Assembly: GCA_027627225.1 (NCBI GenBank)
Contig: CM051033.1
Location: forward strand, 45,016,816-45,080,815
Length of the DNA stretch: 64,000 nucleotides
DNA from: Congeria kusceri
Taxonomy: Eukaryota > Mollusca > Bivalvia > Myida > Dreissenidae
Direction: 5' to 3'
This document shows positions 38,460 through 50,060 of the stretch, piece after piece (within the stretch, counting starts at the first letter, position 1; every line of letters begins with the position of its first letter). The notes beneath the pieces are model-generated. The model was not told where the DNA came from and made no database searches. It saw nothing but the letters and a program-made list of their open reading frames with translations. The position numbers and the translations under genes are program-made.

Positions 38460-40190
38460 AAAAATATATTTAAATTAAATGGAATATTTAAACCTATAAG
38501 TTTTCGCAGTTATTTTTCATTAAAAACTGCGAATGTTGTAAGAGTGTAATGTTTATACATTTATCATAAAGGAAAGACAATTGACCTTGGTATTTTATAA
38601 GCAAAATGTCGATAATTTTATGTTGATTTTTGTAAACTCAAAACATGTTTATAATTAAACAACACGGCTATGTGTGAGTGTTTCTTCTAATTATCTTAAA
38701 AGAGGCAATACAAGTACGAGTACTGTTTATTTATTTATTTTGACAGAACATGGTTTGTTCAAATCTCGACAGCTTAATTTACATTAATTTGCTTCATTTC
38801 GTAATTTATAGGAAACAACACGGCTGCGAAAAAAACCCAAAGACGCGTGATTGCCAATTGCTTTGAAGTTCATCTCTTATCAGCAACGTTTGAATTGACT
38901 TGATCACGCAATATTCATACAAATAGGTATTTATTTTCTTTCATCGCTTTAGTCACATACATAAATAAATCAATGTATTGCTAGAAAATGTTGAAATTAC
39001 AACTAGCGAGAGCATGAATTAACCACGTACAGCACGACATTTTAAATTGTTTTAAATTGTTGTATTTACGGTCGGGTCAATGGAAGTCATACTGCGATAT
39101 CATCTGGGACACTCAAACTGGCGCGAAGCTCTATGGACACATATAAACTGTATCAACAAGTGTATTGGTATCACGAAAACAATAGTTTTGGAAATGCTGA
39201 AAAACATTGGCTTTAGCTTTTTCGTAGTCAAACTCAACTGTAGTGTTTGTTTGCAGTAGCCGTGCCTTTAAGTTTCTCTTCAAAGATGGAACATGCTCAA
39301 AAATGTAATCGTTATGTGCTTGATACACAGTAATTAAAGATTATCATAATACATAATACACGTGTCGAAGACTGCTGATGGAATATCGCGCATTCTCAAA
39401 CACATTCCGTAGACATGTATTCCCTTGTCTACGACATAACGCGAGTTTGCTGCAAGTTTGGGAGACTTGTCTCCGCAATCTGCTCGTTCACATGTCTTCA
39501 AAAGTCGAACAGACTCGTCCACATTCGTACATTCTCGAATACAAGTCTTTGATTGTCGAAAATGATATCGTACCCATATCGTACTAATATGTTGAAGAGA
39601 ACTCGAACATATGTCATCTTGAAACGATTCTGCGACCAACTTGTCACTTTTGGCGAGTTATAACTCGCCAGAACTCGTACAAAATTCGAAGTTCAAATTC
39701 GTCACAGTGTGACATGGTCTTAAACCGATTAATGCGATTTTGTACCTGGTTTCAGCGGATGAATGTTGACCTCTATGTACACACAGTTGCTCAACCTGTT
39801 CTGACATTAACGAAGTTCCAAAGTTGTCGTTTAGCCTGGTGTATATTAACGACTTGGTTATGTAACTGTTTCGATATCATTAGGCGCACAAGATTGCCCA
39901 GAGTGCATGTATGAGTACGAACTGCTATTCACTGTCCCTGTACGCACACATTTTTAGACTGACTTAGTATAACCAGGATAATATGTTGGTGCAAGACTGG
40001 CAAATTTGCAATGCATATACGAGTGTATCCAGTAACACACTTTTGTTATACCAACATAGTTGCAATAATTGTTGATCTAAAGAGACAACCACTTTGCATG
40101 TTTACGGAAATGTGTGAATTGCTTTCTTTCCAGCAGCTTTCTTTCTAGCGAAAGTTTAACTTTCTTGGATGACAAACCGTTACTTACTTT
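38460..40190. other. Region upstream of P2, no recognised gene
   Basis: Minus-strand frames at 39131-39639 have no recognisable domain. 39370-39690 is richer in CTCG and CGAG words than its surroundings (AACTCGCCAGAACTCG), which may mark another small inverted-repeat element, but I could not fix its ends. Confidence 0.3.
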
Positions 40191-40208
40191 TGACTCAAGA
40201 CGTGCATG

Positions 40209-40216
40209 TATATAAG
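40209..40216 (+). promoter_or_regulatory. TATA-like box of P2
   Basis: TATATAAG about 300 bp upstream of the P2 signal exon and just before the family-conserved block at 40249-40400. A non-coding first exon is likely, because the ATG exon of all three copies follows an AG acceptor (TTTTCAG in P2, GTTTCAG in P3, TCTGTAG in P1). Confidence 0.4.
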
Positions 40217-40248
40217 CGGTGCAAATTCATAAGCGCCTTATCATTGTG

Positions 40249-40400
40249 ACCGTAAATGGAGACAATGCTATCAGCGCTCAATTTGATGCGATCGGGTCGT
40301 GGCTTGCGGTCATTAGGACTGGTTCCGACACGAAGCAACCTTGGCAGTTGGTGTTCTGTAAGCAACGAGAGAGGTTTTTGCTTCGTACTCCTCACTTTGT
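40249..40400 (+). promoter_or_regulatory. Conserved 5' flank / leader block of P2
   Basis: CTATCAGCGCTCAATTTGATG, TCGTGGCTTGCGGT, GTTCCGACACGAAGCAA, GGCAGTTGGTGTTCTG and AGCAACGAGAGAGGTTT recur upstream of P3 with few changes. It probably contains the core promoter or the non-coding first exon. Confidence 0.55.
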
Positions 40401-42230
40401 GACACGTGTTAGCAAGGTTTCACTCATTCAACGATACTCTGGTACAAATAAGATCATTTATGCGTTGTAATTCTAATAACAATTTATTATTACGTTTTCA
40501 GTGAAATTATGTTGTCCTGGGCGTTACTTATCGCATCCATCGTGGTCATAAATGGACAATGTATGTAAATTTTATTTTATTTGAATAAACTTACTAAACA
40601 TATGTCTTTATCATACCAATATGCGGAATCTGGACTGATATACAGCTCGTCACCTAAGAGCAAGAACTGATTATCTGCAATTTTCTCATTTTACAGGAGA
40701 TGCCAAAAACTGAATATTGTTTTAAAAAATATACTGTTTTCCATAAACATTGTATTTTATTAAATCAAACAAAAACATTATGAATTCTTAAATATTTAAT
40801 TTTATTAAATGCAACAAAGGAAAGAGATATTTTAATAATTAGCACTTACAAGTTTTTGACGCTGAAATTGTTTGGTGGAAAAACTGCATAAGTGCTCTTA
40901 TCATGTTTTTGCAATAAGTAATTTTGGTGCAAGAACCAGTTATGATCATTATTTCAAATTATTTTATGCATTTAAATTGTTAAATTATTATTGTGAAATA
41001 ACACATCATCATAAATGGCACCATGTGATATAGGTTACTCTTTTTTAAAAACACTGTTACCAATATTATGACTGTCACATTAATAGAAATTCCTCTAAAT
41101 ATATTGTGATAAGACTGGTAATCGTCAGTATAAAAAAAATAATTATTGTATTACTCCAAAAGTAACATGAATAACTTAGTTCTATGTAATTTATATGCAT
41201 TTAGTCTAAAATACAAACATAAATTGATTGTATTTGAAAAATAAATTCACTGCAATTGAACAATTAGTGAATAACAAGTCGTAAAATACTACAGTTTTAT
41301 TTAACAAATATGGAACAAACATAACACAAATTATTATAATAATAAATAATTTAATATAATATTTGTTAAAATAATTAATGCAATAATTATGCAGTATATA
41401 ATAATATTATACATTTCCAAATTTTAGTATATTCAACAATATTAAGCTATCATAAAATTAATGTTGGTCTACAGTGTTATTTGTATGGACCTTCACACAC
41501 CATATTAAATTTCATAGTACGTATGATCGGAAAGAAAACATAAAGAAAGTTTTGATTAGTTTAAACAATTTAACCCGCATTTTGATTTTTTTTAATTTCA
41601 TCACAGCAAAGCCGTATGAAAATCTACAGTGTTGCCTTTTAATTATTCTTGGCAATTTCATTTCACATTTGACAAACTCTTTAAAACTGCTGCAATTTCA
41701 ACAATATATTGTAAAAACATATTTTTAAAGTATTAAATACAGTAATGTTCTACAAACTACATTAACAATGAATTAAACGTAACTTATATTACATGTTATG
41801 TATGTTTCAATTACAACCCATCATTTCTGGGGTTCCGCATTTACATATCAACTGGCAAATTCTTGTACAACGAGTGATATGCTTTAGGAATAATGTCCTT
41901 GTACAACGAGTGATATGCTTTAGGAATAATGTCCTTGTCACACAACTTTTTGAGATCCTCATATTTAGATTTGGAAATTTTGGGTGGTTTCCATTTCTAA
42001 AGAGAGGTTTGAGAGTTTTGTCATTGTTTCTCAGGCTAGGCGGTACATTCAAGTATGTCAACGGACCATCATAGTCATACTGAATAGCTGCTGTGTCTGG
42101 AGACGCACTGCTATATGAAACTGTCTCAATCTTTAACCATTTTATTTTTAACCCATGACTGTCAGTGTCTAAGTTGCGTACTTTGTAACTGAGATCTTTG
42201 AAGTCATAAACTGAGCATCATCCATCTCAG

Positions 42231-42923
42231 TTACAAAGTATGGTTTGGAGCGTCTAGCCATTGTATAAATGTTACCCATTGGGAAGTGCTGTAAATGGAT
42301 ATATTTTTACAAGCCCCTTCAATAGTAGAATGAACTGAATCGTTTTCATTCTGTGTGTGTCCACGTTCAAGGTACTGATGACACAAGTATTCAAATTTCA
42401 GTGCTTTAACACTGTACCACAGCATTGTCAAAAAAAATCTATTGCGATTTTGCCCAGAACAATTATCTGAAAATGTAGTAACAGACTTTTTATTTTTCCC
42501 TGCCATCGTCTTTAGGAAATTAAATACACATGAGGCTATCTCACATGATCCCCGGCTTGCAACAGTTTCATTCCATACATTACAATATGCCTCATTCGTA
42601 CCTAGACAATATATTGACAAGTTATAATTATTTATTTTCCTACTGTAATACATACAGGACTCAAAAGATTTGGGCAGCGTCATAACTTTCTGCAAATCAA
42701 AGCAAGCTGCACAAATAGATTCTTCATGCTGAGAAGCTTCTTTTGCAGTTTGCTTAGCATTTCTTGCTAAGGATTTGTTTTTAAGATATCTCTCAAATTT
42801 GTCTTTAGACCTAATTTGGTCTTCAGCACTCATATTCTGATATTGTTGGCAGAAATCACACATGTCTTTAAGAGGCTTATTAAAGGCAATATTAAACTGA
42901 GTATTAAAAACCTCTCTATACAC
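42231..42923 (-). pseudogene. DDE-like core segment of the intron-1 element
   Basis: 230 codons are open. Candidate catalytic acids are Asp76 (FDLQK), Asp153 (SDNCSGQNRN) and Glu193, Asp195 or Glu202 in RGHTQNENDSVHSTIE. Paired Cys occur at 22/25 and 71/74. The frame breaks just after DAPNHTL; adding one base at about 42202 restores the reading DFKDLSYKVRN, LKIKWLKIE and then the C-terminus, so one deletion separates the pieces. Confidence 0.7.
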
Positions 42924-43554
42924 TGATTCCTATACAGGGCAAACATTTTTGCTGTCACATTGTTCAACGTATAATTTATACATTGTAGATAAATTGAGTT
43001 GACCCTCCAAATATTCTTTGGAAGTAGACGATCTGCAGTAATGGGATTCAACACGTGGGAAACTTGAAATAGGGTCCTTAACATCTTTAATAATTGTACC
43101 TGGAATTGTATTGGGCCTTACGGTATGTTTACCCCTCCGGTCTTCCATATAATCGCAGGCAAACAGAAATTTCTTCGCCATCAACAATAAATGTGTATTT
43201 CCTAGAACTGTTCCGTTCTTTAATAATTTTGTCCCTTATGGTAACCCGCTTAACCCGTGACATCTTAATTGTATTAAATATAAATTCCTTTTGTTTAGTA
43301 TAGCTGGCTGCTCTCCAAAATTCATGAAATATATGTTCTCTTTGTTCTTTATTTATATTGTTATGACATTGCTTTTTACATTTTTCCCCACATCCAGCAA
43401 CCTCGCTCTTTTCATTTTTCCTGAGGAAGTTATATAACTCTGACCAGAATTTTTCCTTTCCTGTTTTATGTTTCTTTTCCAAGTTTCTACTCTTCTGATA
43501 CGCTTTCGGCATCGTTTCCCAGACTGATGTGTAACATTAGTTTGGTCAACGCTA

Positions 43555-44285
43555 GAAGGGTCAATGCTTGATTGCTCAGCACTAGCCTGGGCAATAATAG
43601 ACTGATCAGTACTAGCCTGGGCAACAATAGACTGATCAATATTAGCCTGGGCAACAATAGACTGATTAGCACTAGCCTGGGCAGCCATAGACTGATCAGC
43701 ACTAGCCTGGGCAACATTAGACTGATCAGCACTAGCCTGGGCAACAATAGACTGATCAGCACTAGCCTGGGCAACAATAGACTGATCAGCACTAGCCTGG
43801 TAAACAATGGACTGGACAGCACTAGCCTGCTTAACAATAGCCTGATCAGCACTAGTGTGGTCAACAATAGACTGATCAACACTAGTGTGGTTAACAATAG
43901 ACTGATCAACATTAGCCTGGTTAACAATAGACTGATCAGCACTAGCCTGGTTAACAATAGACTGATCAGCACTAGCCTGGCCAACAATAGACTGACCAGC
44001 ACAAACCTGGTTAACAATACACTGAACAGCATTATTCTGGTTAACAATAGACTGATCAGCATTAGCCTTCTTTACAAAAGACTGATCATCACTTAGCCGA
44101 ACAACAATAGACTTTTCAGCACTAGCCTGGTTAACAATGGACTGATCAGCACTACATTGTTCAGCACTAAACCGATCAGCATTTGCTTGGTTTACAACAG
44201 TATGGTCATCATTAGACTTGTCAGCATTAGATTGGTAAACACTGGCCTGGTCAACAATAGACTGCTCTACAATAGACTGGTTTTT
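43555..44285 (-). repeat. 30 bp minisatellite inside the mobile-element gene
   Basis: About two dozen 30 bp units, AGACTGATCAGCACTAGCCT on the plus strand. On the minus strand they encode the decapeptide AQASADQSIV with variants (NQASADQSIV, DHTSADQAIV). The frame is continuous into the downstream KRIRRVETWKRN segment. Because 30 is a multiple of three, two other long frames across it (plus 43572-44096, minus 43487-44062) are shadows. Confidence 0.9.
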
Positions 44286-46060
44286 GACTAATGATACAAA
44301 TTTGACTGATCCTGAAAGACAGCTTTAGGCATGTTTACATCAACATCATAATTTTCAAACTCATCAAATATATCGATGTTGATAGAATCGAGAAATGCAG
44401 AACTATTGTTCAACTTCTGCATACAAAACTGTGATATATCTGTAATGTTACTGTTGCTGTCACTGTCATCATTCATTAATTCAGTTGAAACACTACTCAC
44501 ACTGGATACATCTGACATTGTTTCATCAAATAAGAAGAGACGGCAGGCAAAGTCACCTTCACTTACTTCTGAAAATCCCTCGAAATCTGACTGAATGGTA
44601 CCTGAGGTATCAACAATAATAGAAACTTTGGCGACTTCAAAAGGAATGTCTTTTGCCTTATCAAGTACAGCAGACAGGTGTCGAATAAACAAGCACAATG
44701 CGCGAAAGTTCTTGTGAGTAGTCATGATGGAGTACCATCTGGTGTTGGCATCCCCGATTCATTTCGTGAATGGGGAACAAATACATAGTAACAAGACCCA
44801 TCATGGATTATTGCCATACTGTATCTGGGTGTCCTGCTTCCCATTGTAAACATACATGCTGCATGATCAGAAAGTGTTCTACTGAAGTATTCCTTTAAAG
44901 TATAATAAGGAGGATTGCTGGCTTGAAAATCCATAGTCCTTCCTGTCAAAACATCCCCAAAACAAAGAGAATGATAAAAACCATCGCACTCCTGTTTAAA
45001 ATCTTCTAACATAAAATAATTATGAGCGGTATGATTCTGTGCATTATAAAGTTCATCCCCCCTTTCAAAAATATGGTCCAATGTCTCTCCTGTCCATGTG
45101 TGAATAGGGGTTATCATTGACTCAATAATTGTCGGGGGTGCCAGTTGTGCAACCGTCTCTAATCGGGAAACGTATCGTGGGCGGGTCGGCGGCTGTGCAG
45201 GGATCCTGGCCGTGGATGGTCATGATCGTGGTCAACCAGAATTTCATCGGCGGCCAGGCTTTCATCGGCGGCGCCGGCGCCATTCTGGGTATCCGAGTTA
45301 TTATGACGACGACCGCGCAAGTGTTCAAGGGGTAACGCATTTTGTATTTCGTCTCCAGAAAGCATTACCTTGTAGTTATAGGAGTTATTATTTTACCTGT
45401 ACGTGCGAATGAAACCTCCTTGAACTAGCCAGGGACTGCTTGATATTTGCAGCGGTGAGTACGACTTTCTAGCCGATACGAACATCCAGTGGACGCTGTT
45501 AACCGGGGCCCATAGCATCAGCACCACGGCGACAAACGAACAGAATTTTACAACCAAATCAATTATACTCCACGAGAACTACAACCACTTGACACTGGAA
45601 AATGACATCGCGCTCATCATCACTGACAAGGACATAATGTACAACGACCACACTCGGCCCCTCTGCCTGCCTGCTCAAGGTCACCATTACCATGTTGGCG
45701 ACACGTGCTACATTGCCGGCTGGGGATACACAACCAGTATATATCTTAACATAACTGTATTTTTAACATCACCATTATATAAACTAGCCCGTAGCAATTG
45801 CTCGCTTAGTTTCTAGTACAGTCGTAAATAATATGGCATTGTCGTCATTTGCTGCATTAGACTTCAAAGTCAGAATATGTTCGAGAAATTAATATTTCAA
45901 GGCAGTCGTTTCCAATGTCTATGACATTTTTGCAGACGTGAACGACAAGGTGCTGTTCCAGGCGCCCATGCCCATCCTTCAGGACCATGTTTGTCAGACC
46001 GCCTTCCCAGATTATATAGTCGGCACGGAGCTGTGCGCTGGATACGAAAATGGTGGCAAG

Positions 46061-46810
46061 GACTTCTGTGAGGTAAGACCTCGTTTATAATGGCTCTATT
46101 TAAGAGTTCATGACTACTGAACGGTACGACCCCGTTTCTAAATGTTGAGCTACAGCTGCAATGAATTAGGTGCTTTACAATGTCATAATAATGGTTATAC
46201 GACTAAAGCGGCCATTACGTTTGCTGATTAGACATGGCATATAATATGTGTGCTAAAGAGGTCATGACTTCTGTGCTGTAAGATCTATATATAATTACTT
46301 TGTTTTGGGAACAATGGGTTGTGCGCGGTATGACCTCGTTTATGACAGCTAGGGTTACTTGGTAAGGGCTTTTGTTGGGTAAGACCTCGTTCATAATGGC
46401 TCTGCTCACGATTTTTGTATAGTTTGACTTCGTTTATAATTGCTGTGGTACAGTGACAATGATTTCTGTGCGATAAGACCTTGCATAAAATGTATACTCT
46501 AAGGAGGCCATGATTTATGTGCTTCAGAACTTATAAATAATAACTTTTAATCAGAAAAATGAGTGTTATATGCAAGTACAACTTCATGTACATGTATAAT
46601 TCAAAGACTTCTATGCGATAGGACTTTGTGTACGAGTACAATAGCTATGATGCTATGCTAAAGACCACACGACTTTTTAGCTGTTATACCGCGGCGCGTA
46701 TGTAATCGCTTAAACAATGATGTCTGTCTGGTCATACCTCGTATGTATACACTTAAAGTGTCAACTGAGACTTGACTTCTGTGTTGTGAGAACTAGTAAA
46801 TGATTGCGCT
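46061..46810 (+). repeat. About 50 bp degenerate tandem repeat derived from the exon 4 / intron 4 junction of P2
   Basis: The end of exon 4 plus its donor (GACTTCTGTGAGGTAAGACC then TCGTTTATAATGGCT) recurs, degenerate, near 46110, 46263, 46315, 46367, 46412, 46460, 46511, 46606, 46716 and 46773. Spacing is close to 50 bp or multiples of it. Examples are GACTTCTGTGCTGTAAGATC, TTGTTGGGTAAGACCTCG and TTTCTGTGCGATAAGACC. P3's matching intron carries similar copies. Confidence 0.7.
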
Positions 46811-47457
46811 TCCAGGGAAGACAAGCATCTTGTCCCTAATCTTTCGCAGCTTCCTAAATCGGAAACTTAGTAGTATCTGTATTCAGATGTACATGATTGT
46901 ACTGTCAAAAGATACATAATTTAAAAAATAGCAATTCACCTTATCATTGAAACATTTAATATCTTTGTAGACAATGATAAATATAGTATGAGTTGTACTT
47001 TAGTATTTTATGTCTCTAGGATGACATGGTTCTCCGCTCGTGTGCCAAGACGCTCAAAGTGGTGTCTGCACAGCCACTGGTTAGTGGTTGTAAATTGTTA
47101 AAAATATAATATGTACATTTATTATAATGCAGAGTTCTGTAGCGATTGTGATTATTCTTACTGCATTTTTTTGACATTGTTTCTGAAATAACTACTCACT
47201 ATGCAACCCCGTGATGATGCATGCAAACGATAGTGTGTGTGTGGATGAAATTACCATTGTAATAGCTGCGATGGCTGTTTCTTACAATTCAATTTAAATC
47301 TTTAATACACCGAGACGTCCCATGATTGTTTAGGTATCGCCTCGTCGGGTGTCAACTGCCGAAGGATCACAACTCCGGGTATATTTGAAGACGTCAGCAA
47401 GTACGCGGACTGGGTGAAGAACACCATGACAACGGCCGGCTTCCCGTACCAGTACTA

Positions 47458-48460
47458 GCTGCGGCCAGCAGGATCACGCATTTATAGTCCAGCACTTCAT
47501 CGAAAACACGAACATAACCAAGTATTCATTTACTTGCGTAAAACGTTGTGACACGTGTTTCGTGTGCATATATGTGAAATAAAATCAAATGCTATTGTCA
47601 TTTATTTTTTATGGAAATGTCTTGTATAACGTTGTGCGATGTAACCGATTTTGTTATCGCCAGAATATCTGAGACAAGATATCATAGTTGCAGTAATGTG
47701 TAAGCATTTTGCAAAAATGTTCACGGTTTTCTAGCGCATAGCGCAGTTTTTCTTCAAACAATTAAATCCTAATTGGCGACATTTTACTCGTTTAAATAAA
47801 AGTTTTGGACGAGAAATACAATGGAAAATTGTTTTTGCTGTGGGGAGTTTTAAAATCAGCCTGTAGTTTTATATTGAATATTTTTACAAATAAATAAATA
47901 TTTTTGTTTTGTTTTTATTTAGTTTTTATTACGTTAGCAATACATTATAATATATATGTCATATAATTTATATGACATGTATATCAATCTACATTGTAAA
48001 TGAAACCAATCAATATAATTATTCGTCACTACTGAAGTTCTACGACAGTAGTACGACATGATACATTATCTGCATATACACATTTGCGCATACCGAATGA
48101 AAGTCGTTTCCATGAATTAAAAACTAAACTACCCGGTTCGTTGTAAAAATAGTTAAATATATATATGCATAATATTAACATCCTTATGAAAGTGTATGCG
48201 TTTAGTTTCGAGAACCTATCGTTTATAAGTCAATAACAATAACATACTTGGCGAAATTACTACACGATCTAATACGAATTTACACCGTTTGTGTGTTGAT
48301 TCTAAATATTGGTGACGTTCTGATCTCTGATTTAAGCTAATCCATTATGTGTAATTATGTATATGATTTACATAAAATGTTACATATGTACGTTTTCATG
48401 AACATAAAAAAATACATAATTTACATATTAATATCTGTTGCGCAAGTGCATTTGTTTAAT
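47458..48460. other. P2 3' flank
   Basis: Matches the P1 flank to about 47560 and the orphan flank (32920-33240) at 47690-47860. 47860-48460 is AT-rich with nothing recognised. Confidence 0.5.
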
Positions 48461-48467
48461 ATATAGA

Positions 48468-48626
48468 GGATATTTGTTTGTTTTCGGTGTGATAACGCGT
48501 GATATCGTCACCGGAAGGGAGACAATTAATATTTTTACGAGCGCTTGCGCGAGTGAAAATATGTATATTGTCTCCCTTTCCGGTGGCGATATCAAGCGTT
48601 ATCACACCGAAAACAAACAAATTTTC
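48468..48626. mobile_element. Foldback (MITE-like) element with about 55 bp arms
   Basis: Left arm ATTTGTTTGTTTTCGGTGTG, then ATAACGCGTGATATCGTCACC and GGAAGGGAGACAAT, is matched in reverse by ATTGTCTCCCTTTCCGGTGG, then CGATATCAAGCGTTATCACACC and GAAAACAAACAAAT. The spacer has its own near-palindrome around GAGCGCTTGCGCGAG. The whole element could fold into one hairpin of about 155 nt. The 75-codon frame over it has no coding meaning. Confidence 0.85.
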
Positions 48627-50060
48627 TTTTCATTTAAATGCTATTTGAATATTCTTTACGATTGATTTTTATTTAGGGGATTTTCAACACGATATTTACA
48701 CTATTACATCCGCACTATTTTCTCAATAATGCGTAGTAATCGGGATTAGTAATAAACATTCCAGCGCCATCTTGGATTACTATCAAATGTGCCGTGGATT
48801 AGATCTTGTTAAGCAACTTAAATTGCAAAAAAATTGACTCAAGGCATGGCAGCGTGTTTACAGTACGACAGTCTACTATGCTACACAGTATATTTATAGA
48901 CAACGCAGAATCCGTGTTTCTAAACTAATTTAAGTTTAAATACAATTGGATACACGTAGTCGTTGAATAATGGTCAGCTTTTAAATCAAGAAGTTAACAC
49001 ACACTGCTAGCTTTAAATATATTTATGATAAAGTACATATTGAAAGTGAAAGTGCGTTCAGTTCTCCGAAATTCAGTTTTCTAAAAATAGCGTGTGCATA
49101 GGTGTTATTATGTAAACAATAGTTAACACAGTCACGACATTCAGACGCACATGTGTTTTCGGAAGCAATTTAAGCTGATTAAACTCGTAAATGCGCGTTA
49201 AAATGTAAAACAACAAAAGATGTACTGTTAGGAGTGTTCTGAAAGTGAATTCTTATACGTATAAAGTGTGTTCTATATTAATTATTCGGACTTACCAACA
49301 CAACTGGATTAAAAGCCGGTCAAGAATCGGAAGAAAACAAGATGGCGGAGAATTAAACGCTGAACACTACTTACAAGAACACACATTGGATACTGAAATA
49401 CTAAAGAGTGGTTACTGGATAAAAAAAACTTCATGAACACACAACAATATAATTATGTGCTTAGTGAACACGAGTTATTACTTAAGGGTACACTGGATTC
49501 TTGTTATATTTTGGAATTGGAGAACGGGCAATACCATTATGTAAACAAAGGGAGACTACTGTTCATAGTAACAGTAAACAACAAGTACAAGTGTAATATG
49601 CTGGGATGAATAAAGTGCAAAGGATAAAATTAATACTTTGGATGCTAAAATTAAATTTGGACCAAGATGACCAGCTCCAATGCCTTGTGGGTGAAACTTG
49701 TACCCGCAAGGCATTGTCTGTTCTAGTTGCCTTGGCTCAATAGGACTGAGGTAAATCCAAGAGAAAATGAAAGGAAATACACTTCAATATAATTATAAGA
49801 GAGGTATTCTTAACATTTGGTGATACTAATCTTCACTACGTTTCATTTTTGGTAATTATGTATGATAAATGGTGACAACACCTACAATTAAATATTGTTT
49901 AAATCAAATGAAATTTAAAATAGAAGTCCATCACTGTGAGTGATATAGGGATATATCTCACTGATATTTTTTCTATAGTTCACTACTTAGCATTAAATAA
50001 AAAAGCTTCACACCGTGTAATATACTGCAAGGAGAACAAATACTGTACATGTAATGCTTA
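48627..50060. other. Intergenic stretch with one strong small hairpin
   Basis: No gene recognised. CAATGCCTTGTGGGT at 49678 pairs with ACCCGCAAGGCATTG ending at 49716 around a 9-base loop (15 bp, one G-T pair). Confidence 0.5.

Larger units (their letters stand above)
41841..45117 (-). pseudogene. Mobile-element gene with DDE-like core, antisense in P2 intron 1
   Basis: Minus-strand reading, 5' to 3'. 45117-44722 starts ITPIHTWTGETLDH and ends with CYYVFVPHSRN..GMPTPDGT. 44725-44288 is an acidic, Ser-rich continuation. 44285-43555 is an array of 10-residue repeats. 43554-43129 holds KRIRRVETWKRN and a Cys-rich stretch (CGEKCKKQC). 43187-42930 has DRRGKH..SHYCR and YLEGQLNLSTMYKLY. 42923-42231 holds FDLQKV, FSDNCSGQNRN and LERGHTQNENDSVHSTIE. 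42230-41841 ends KNLPVDM and stop. I recognise the second half as a family widespread in invertebrate genomes; conserved Asp/Asp/Glu suggests a DDE or RNase H-like transposase (inference). The peptidase-like reading of the first segment rests on the HSRN..DGT pattern and is tentative. At least four frame breaks make it a pseudogene unless some are introns. Confidence 0.7.
40509..47458 (+). pseudogene. P2: serine-protease homologue, broken copy
   Basis: Exons by comparison with P3: signal 40509-40560; exon 2 ending at 45331; exon 3 45453-45736; exon 4 45936-46072; exon 5 47020-47079; exon 6 47334-47458. The fold matches chymotrypsin: RIVGG activation site, NDIALI with Asp102, CYIAGWG, Cys168-Cys182, and KDFC with Asp189. 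His57 is Gln (CAA, 45318-45320) and Ser195 is Met (47026-47028); Cys42 and Cys58 are absent. Three breaks are seen: a mobile-element gene fills intron 1; no AG acceptor exists at the normal exon 2 start, where stops are in frame; and exon 5 has lost one base. A cryptic CCAG acceptor at 45144 would be in phase, so transcription of a shorter product cannot be excluded. A polyadenylation signal is at 47578-47583. Confidence 0.85.

Noticed and set aside
43487..44096. Long frames on both strands rich in LLLTRLVLISL or NNRLISTSLG
   Set aside because: Shadow frames of the 30 bp array. Only the frame encoding AQASADQSIV joins the flanking mobile-element sequence.
45129..45335. Apparent ATG start (MSGVPVV) just before the P2 activation site
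   Set aside because: It is internal to exon 2 by comparison with P3. The true start is the separate signal-peptide exon at 40509.
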